This document shows positions 6,462 to 9,037 of a DNA stretch of 9,037 bases, in pieces. Made by a program: the position numbers and the translations under genes. The number at the start of each line of letters is the position of its first letter. The first letter of the stretch is position 1. Source of the DNA: Lachnospiraceae bacterium (GTDB lineage Bacteria > Bacillota_A > Clostridia > Lachnospirales > Lachnospiraceae); assembly GCA_017523185.1 (NCBI GenBank), contig JAFWXB010000424.1, positions 1 through 9,037 on the forward strand, in the 5' to 3' direction. The notes under the pieces were generated by a model. The model saw nothing but the letters and a program-made list of their open reading frames with translations, ran no database searches and had not been told where the DNA came from.

Positions 6462-6490
6462 TTGACAAAAAAGAAAAAATTAGTTATACT
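6462..6490 (+). promoter_or_regulatory. Promoter for the DUF3793 gene
   Basis: Consensus TTGACA (6462-6467), a 17-base spacer, then TATACT (6485-6490), matching at 11 of 12 positions. The start point should fall near 6496-6498, leaving a leader of about 117 bases. The promoter lies back to back with the minus-strand one, with 18 bases between their -35 boxes, so one regulator could affect both. Confidence 0.75.
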
Positions 6491-6495
6491 TAATA

Positions 6496-6513
6496 TAAGT
6501 TAGCGATAACTAA
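6496..6513 (+). promoter_or_regulatory. Dyad resembling a DtxR-family (iron) operator at the transcription start
   Basis: AGTTA (6498-6502) and TAACT (6507-6511) are perfect inverted arms around GCGA, extended by an outer T-A pair to TAAGTTAGCGATAACTAA. A further CTAA follows at 6514-6517, and TTAGTTA at 6480-6486 is an extra half-site across the -10 box. TTAG-rich dyads of this type resemble DtxR/IdeR operators of Gram-positive bacteria. Position over the start point fits repression when metal is plentiful. The match is by eye. Confidence 0.5.
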
Positions 6514-6538
6514 CTAAGATTAGATAATACATACTCAT

Positions 6539-6593
6539 ATTTCGAATAAAGTAAGCGAATAATATATATATTACGTTTGCAGTATTTCGAAAT
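6539..6593 (+). other. Foldable leader of the DUF3793 mRNA
   Basis: ATTTCGAA (6539-6546) pairs exactly with TTCGAAAT (6586-6593), enclosing a second stem in which GCGAATAATAT (6555-6565) pairs with ATATTA plus TTTGC (6568-6573 and 6576-6580) across a two-base CG bulge. ATACT (6531-6535) could instead pair with AGTAT (6581-6585). The structure ends eight bases before the GAAAGGA ribosome binding site. I recognise no known riboswitch class in it. Confidence 0.4.
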
Positions 6594-6614
6594 AAAATTA
6601 GAAAGGAAACTCAT

Positions 6615-7247
6615 ATGTGTCAGGAAGTTTTTCAAATTGTACAGGGCATGGATAAGAAACATATTGAAACAAAACTTGCTTTACAATGTGCCCCATTGAT
6701 TACAGGTATTAAAATTTCAAATTTATTAATTGTTTCATCAGAAGATGAAGAAAGTGTTCGAACAATTTTAAGAAAAACAGGAATATCCTATTATCGTTTA
6801 CTCCGTCAGGAGAAAAAAACTACTTTCCTTTTATTTTATCGTTCAAAATTGTGCACATATTTAAAAGACTCCGATGTGCAAAACATACTCTTAGAAAACG
6901 ATTATCAGGATTTATCATTTGGAATGATTTTACGTCAGTTTCAAATGCGTTATAAGGCATATATGAACCAAGAAGCACAATTTCCACATGAAATGGGAGT
7001 GCTTCTTGGATATCCGGTAGAAGATGTGCGTGGTTTTATTGAACATAAAGGACAAAATTTTTTATATTCGGGTTATTGGAAAGTATATCAAGATGTAGCA
7101 CAGAAAAAGGCATTATTTGCAAAATATGAGGAAGCAAAAGAAACATTGATTCGTTTATTAGACTGTGGAATTGGGATTCGTTTGATAATTGAAATTTATC
7201 GAGAAGATTTTATGGTGGATTTGCAAGAAAAGAAAGAAGTAGCTTAA
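6615..7247 (+). CDS. DUF3793 family protein
   Basis: A 210-residue cytoplasmic protein that I recognise as DUF3793 from the motif FPHEMGVLLGYP at residues 123-134, followed by EDVRGFI, GQNFL and YSGYWKVY up to about 158. The N-terminal part has the LALQCAP segment (22-27) typical of the family. No membrane segment or signal peptide is seen and length is normal. The function is not established; from memory, members in Clostridia often sit near flavodoxin or iron-uptake genes. That agrees with the DtxR-like dyad on its promoter, but the link to iron is inference. GAAAGGA at 6601-6607 is seven bases before the ATG. It is a single-gene unit, bounded by its own promoter and a strong terminator at 7292-7331. 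Confidence 0.88.
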   Translation: MCQEVFQIVQGMDKKHIETKLALQCAPLITGIKISNLLIVSSEDEESVRTILRKTGISYYRLLRQEKKTTFLLFYRSKLCTYLKDSDVQNILLENDYQDLSFGMILRQFQMRYKAYMNQEAQFPHEMGVLLGYPVEDVRGFIEHKGQNFLYSGYWKVYQDVAQKKALFAKYEEAKETLIRLLDCGIGIRLIIEIYREDFMVDLQEKKEVA

Positions 7248-7291
7248 GAACAATGGAAGTCATGGAGAACTTATAAAAAATAAATATATGA

Positions 7292-7331
7292 AAAAAGCGA
7301 TAAAACAGTAAGTTCTGTCTTATCGCTTTTT
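7292..7331. terminator. Bidirectional intrinsic terminator between DUF3793 and htpG genes
   Basis: AAAAAGCGATAA (7292-7303) pairs with TTATCGCTTTTT (7320-7331). After one A-C mismatch, AACAG/CTGTC-side pairing continues (7305-7308 with 7315-7318) to a 6-base loop. The stem core GCGATAA is followed by TTTTTCTTT on plus and preceded by AAAAAA, which is TTTTTT on minus. It can therefore end the DUF3793 transcript and also htpG, whose stop codon is about 100 bases away. Confidence 0.9.
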
Positions 7332-7429
7332 CTTTGTATATTGTTTGAGAAAAAACTATATTTCACAAATAACAGTTTATTTTATATTTTATAACAAAAA
7401 CAATATATTTTTCTTAAGATAATAAATGA

Positions 7430-9037
7430 TTATTTTGTAAGTAATAACATAATGTCATTGCTACGTTTTACAAATTTTGTCATAGCATCTACAGATAATG
7501 GCTGATTTGAAAGCATTGCTAAGTCGTAAAGTTGTTCTGCAAACATTGGAACGTGTTCACTTTCTTTATTTTCGATAATGAATTTTACAAGTTCATTATT
7601 TGCATTTAAAGTAAGTGTTTGGTCTGCGATAAACATACTTGGGTCCATGCCACCCATACCATGCATAGCGTACATTTTCATCATATCCTGCATACGACGA
7701 CCTTCTTCAGAAAGTGTAATGACAGAAGCAATACCATCATTTTTGAGTTTTTCTACTTTAACAGTAAGTTTTTCATTGTGAATTGCTTTTTTGAATACTT
7801 CAGATAAAGTGGTAGTAATTTCCGTTAAATCTTCAGCAGAATCATCTTTTAAGGAATCTGTTAAGTCAGCATCGATACGCATGAAACGATAATTTTCATT
7901 TTTCATTTCTAATTGGCTGATAAAAGAAGTATCAATGTTATGGTCTAAAATAACAGCGTTCATGTTCTGTTCTTTGAAAAGTGCAATATACTGACCTTGT
8001 TGGTTTTTATCAGTTACATAGTAAATAGTAGCACGTTCGTCTTTTGGTTCTTCTGTTGTATTATCTACAACTTCAGCTTCTACAACTTCACCATCTTCTG
8101 TTTTTGCTTCTTGTGTTTCTACCGGTTTTAATAATTCCGGAAGTGTCTGATATTTATCGTTAATATCTTTAAAGAGGATATAATCGTTCATTTTTTCACA
8201 GAATTTTTCATCTTTTAAGCAACCGAATTTAATAAATGGACTGATATCGTCCCAGTATTTTTCATAAGATTCTTTTTCTGTGTTGCACATTCCGATAAGT
8301 TTGTCAGCAACTTTTTTGGTGATATATTCGGAGATTTTCTTAACAAATCCGTCATTTTGTAATGCACTTCTGGATACATTAAGTGGAAGGTCCGGACAAT
8401 CAATTACACCTTTTAATAACATTAAAAATTCAGGAATAACTTCTTTGATGTTATCAGCGATAAATACTTGATTGTTGTAAAGTTTAATTGTACCTTCAAT
8501 AGAGTCGTATTCTGTATTGATTTTTGGGAAATAGAGAATACCCTTTAAGTTAAATGGGTAATCCATATTTAAGTGAATCCAGAATAATGGTTCTTTGTAA
8601 TCTAAGAATACTTTGCGATAAAATGCTTTGTAATCTTCATCTGTACAATCTTTTGGATTTTTGCCCCAAAGTGGTTGAATATCATTTAATGGTACAGGAC
8701 GTTTTACAATTTTTAATTTGTCTTTTGCAGGAGAAACTTCTACGATTTCTTTTGTGCCATCTTCGTTTTCTTTTTCTTCTGTTTTGGCTTCTTCGTGAAT
8801 TTCTTCTACAACTTCGTCTGTATCAAGTTTATCTTCTTTGTCAATTGTTTCATATTGAACTTCTGCATTTGCTTTAGAAAGGTAAATTTCTGTTGGCATG
8901 AAAGAACAATATTTTTCAATTACTTCTTTTGCACGATATTCGTTGGCAAATTCTAAACAATCTTCATTTAAATATAAAGTAATTTCTGTACCAACTTCTG
9001 CTTTTGTGCCATCTGTCATATCAAATTCTGTGCCACC
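7430..9037 (-). CDS. htpG: Molecular chaperone HtpG (bacterial Hsp90), N-terminal part outside the window
   Basis: The frame is open from the right edge to a stop at 7430, giving 535 residues; the ATP-binding GHKL domain lies beyond 9037, so this is a partial gene and not a truncation. HtpG is a cytosolic, homodimeric, ATP-driven folding chaperone. Counting from the first visible ATG (9019), recognised parts are: the end of the N-terminal domain (GTEITLYLNED, 10-20), the middle domain from LNDIQPLWGKNP (111-122) with the catalytic-loop motif LPLNVSRSALQ (211-221, arginine present), and the C-terminal dimerisation domain with MQDMMKMYAM (443-452) and QTLTLNANN (467-475). Two acidic inserts stand out: a linker at about 58-102 between N-terminal and middle domains, and one at 299-328. 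Transcription ends toward the shared hairpin at 7292-7331. The promoter is not in view. Confidence 0.96.
   Translation of the reverse strand, partial: GGTEFDMTDGTKAEVGTEITLYLNEDCLEFANEYRAKEVIEKYCSFMPTEIYLSKANAEVQYETIDKEDKLDTDEVVEEIHEEAKTEEKENEDGTKEIVEVSPAKDKLKIVKRPVPLNDIQPLWGKNPKDCTDEDYKAFYRKVFLDYKEPLFWIHLNMDYPFNLKGILYFPKINTEYDSIEGTIKLYNNQVFIADNIKEVIPEFLMLLKGVIDCPDLPLNVSRSALQNDGFVKKISEYITKKVADKLIGMCNTEKESYEKYWDDISPFIKFGCLKDEKFCEKMNDYILFKDINDKYQTLPELLKPVETQEAKTEDGEVVEAEVVDNTTEEPKDERATIYYVTDKNQQGQYIALFKEQNMNAVILDHNIDTSFISQLEMKNENYRFMRIDADLTDSLKDDSAEDLTEITTTLSEVFKKAIHNEKLTVKVEKLKNDGIASVITLSEEGRRMQDMMKMYAMHGMGGMDPSMFIADQTLTLNANNELVKFIIENKESEHVPMFAEQLYDLAMLSNQPLSVDAMTKFVKRSNDIMLLLTK

Noticed and set aside
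8554..8877. A 107-residue plus-strand frame opposite htpG
   Set aside because: It is leucine-rich and is the antisense of the strong HtpG coding frame, with no ribosome site or family resemblance.
9019..9037. HtpG starting at the ATG at 9019, as a short Hsp90 lacking its ATPase domain
   Set aside because: The frame stays open through six more codons (GGTEFD) to the window edge and those residues fit the normal N-terminal domain, so the shortening is caused by the window border.

Overview
The window is AT-rich (roughly one third G+C by eye) with purine-rich AGGA/GGAG ribosome binding sites and compact operons. Its proteins are of a type common in anaerobic Clostridia: a paired CydDC-like exporter, a DUF3793 protein, a 'VTNSSSSS' protein and an HtpG with acidic inserts. 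A gut-type Lachnospiraceae or a close relative is the best guess; this is inferred from protein style, with no rRNA or marker gene in view.

Layout. (1) Bases 1-1174 hold the end of an oligopeptide/dipeptide importer operon: the last 56 residues of an OppD/DppD-type ATPase, then a complete OppF/DppF-type ATPase 13 bases later. (2) At 1227-1745 is a small lipoprotein of unknown function. (3) Bases 1746-1849 carry a probable promoter overlapped by a perfect 10-bp inverted repeat. (4) At 1850-5462 two half-size ABC exporter subunits of CydD and CydC type probably form one heterodimeric exporter, with a hairpin between the genes. The CydD-type subunit has a lysine/glutamate-rich insert of about 45 residues inside its nucleotide-binding domain. 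(5) Bases 5463-5759 are a very AT-rich gap with imperfect inverted repeats near both ends. (6) On the minus strand at 5760-6302 is a 180-residue acidic protein starting with the tag RTDFVTNSSSSSY. (7) Bases 6303-6614 hold two back-to-back promoters with near-consensus boxes and 17-base spacers. The rightward one is overlapped by an AGTTA-N4-TAACT dyad resembling an iron-type DtxR-family operator and is followed by a foldable leader. (8) At 6615-7247 is a DUF3793 protein. (9) At 7292-7331 is a bidirectional terminator. (10) From 7430 to the right edge on the minus strand is htpG (Hsp90), missing only its N-terminal part because the window ends.

Working together: the first block imports peptides; the lipoprotein is probably a surface protein; the CydDC-like pair exports a small molecule whose identity the sequence does not show. 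The VTNSSSSS gene and the DUF3793 gene diverge from one control region. The strongest candidates for something undescribed are the VTNSSSSS-tagged protein, the control region it shares with a putatively metal-regulated DUF3793 gene, and the repeat-built insert in the CydD-type ATPase.
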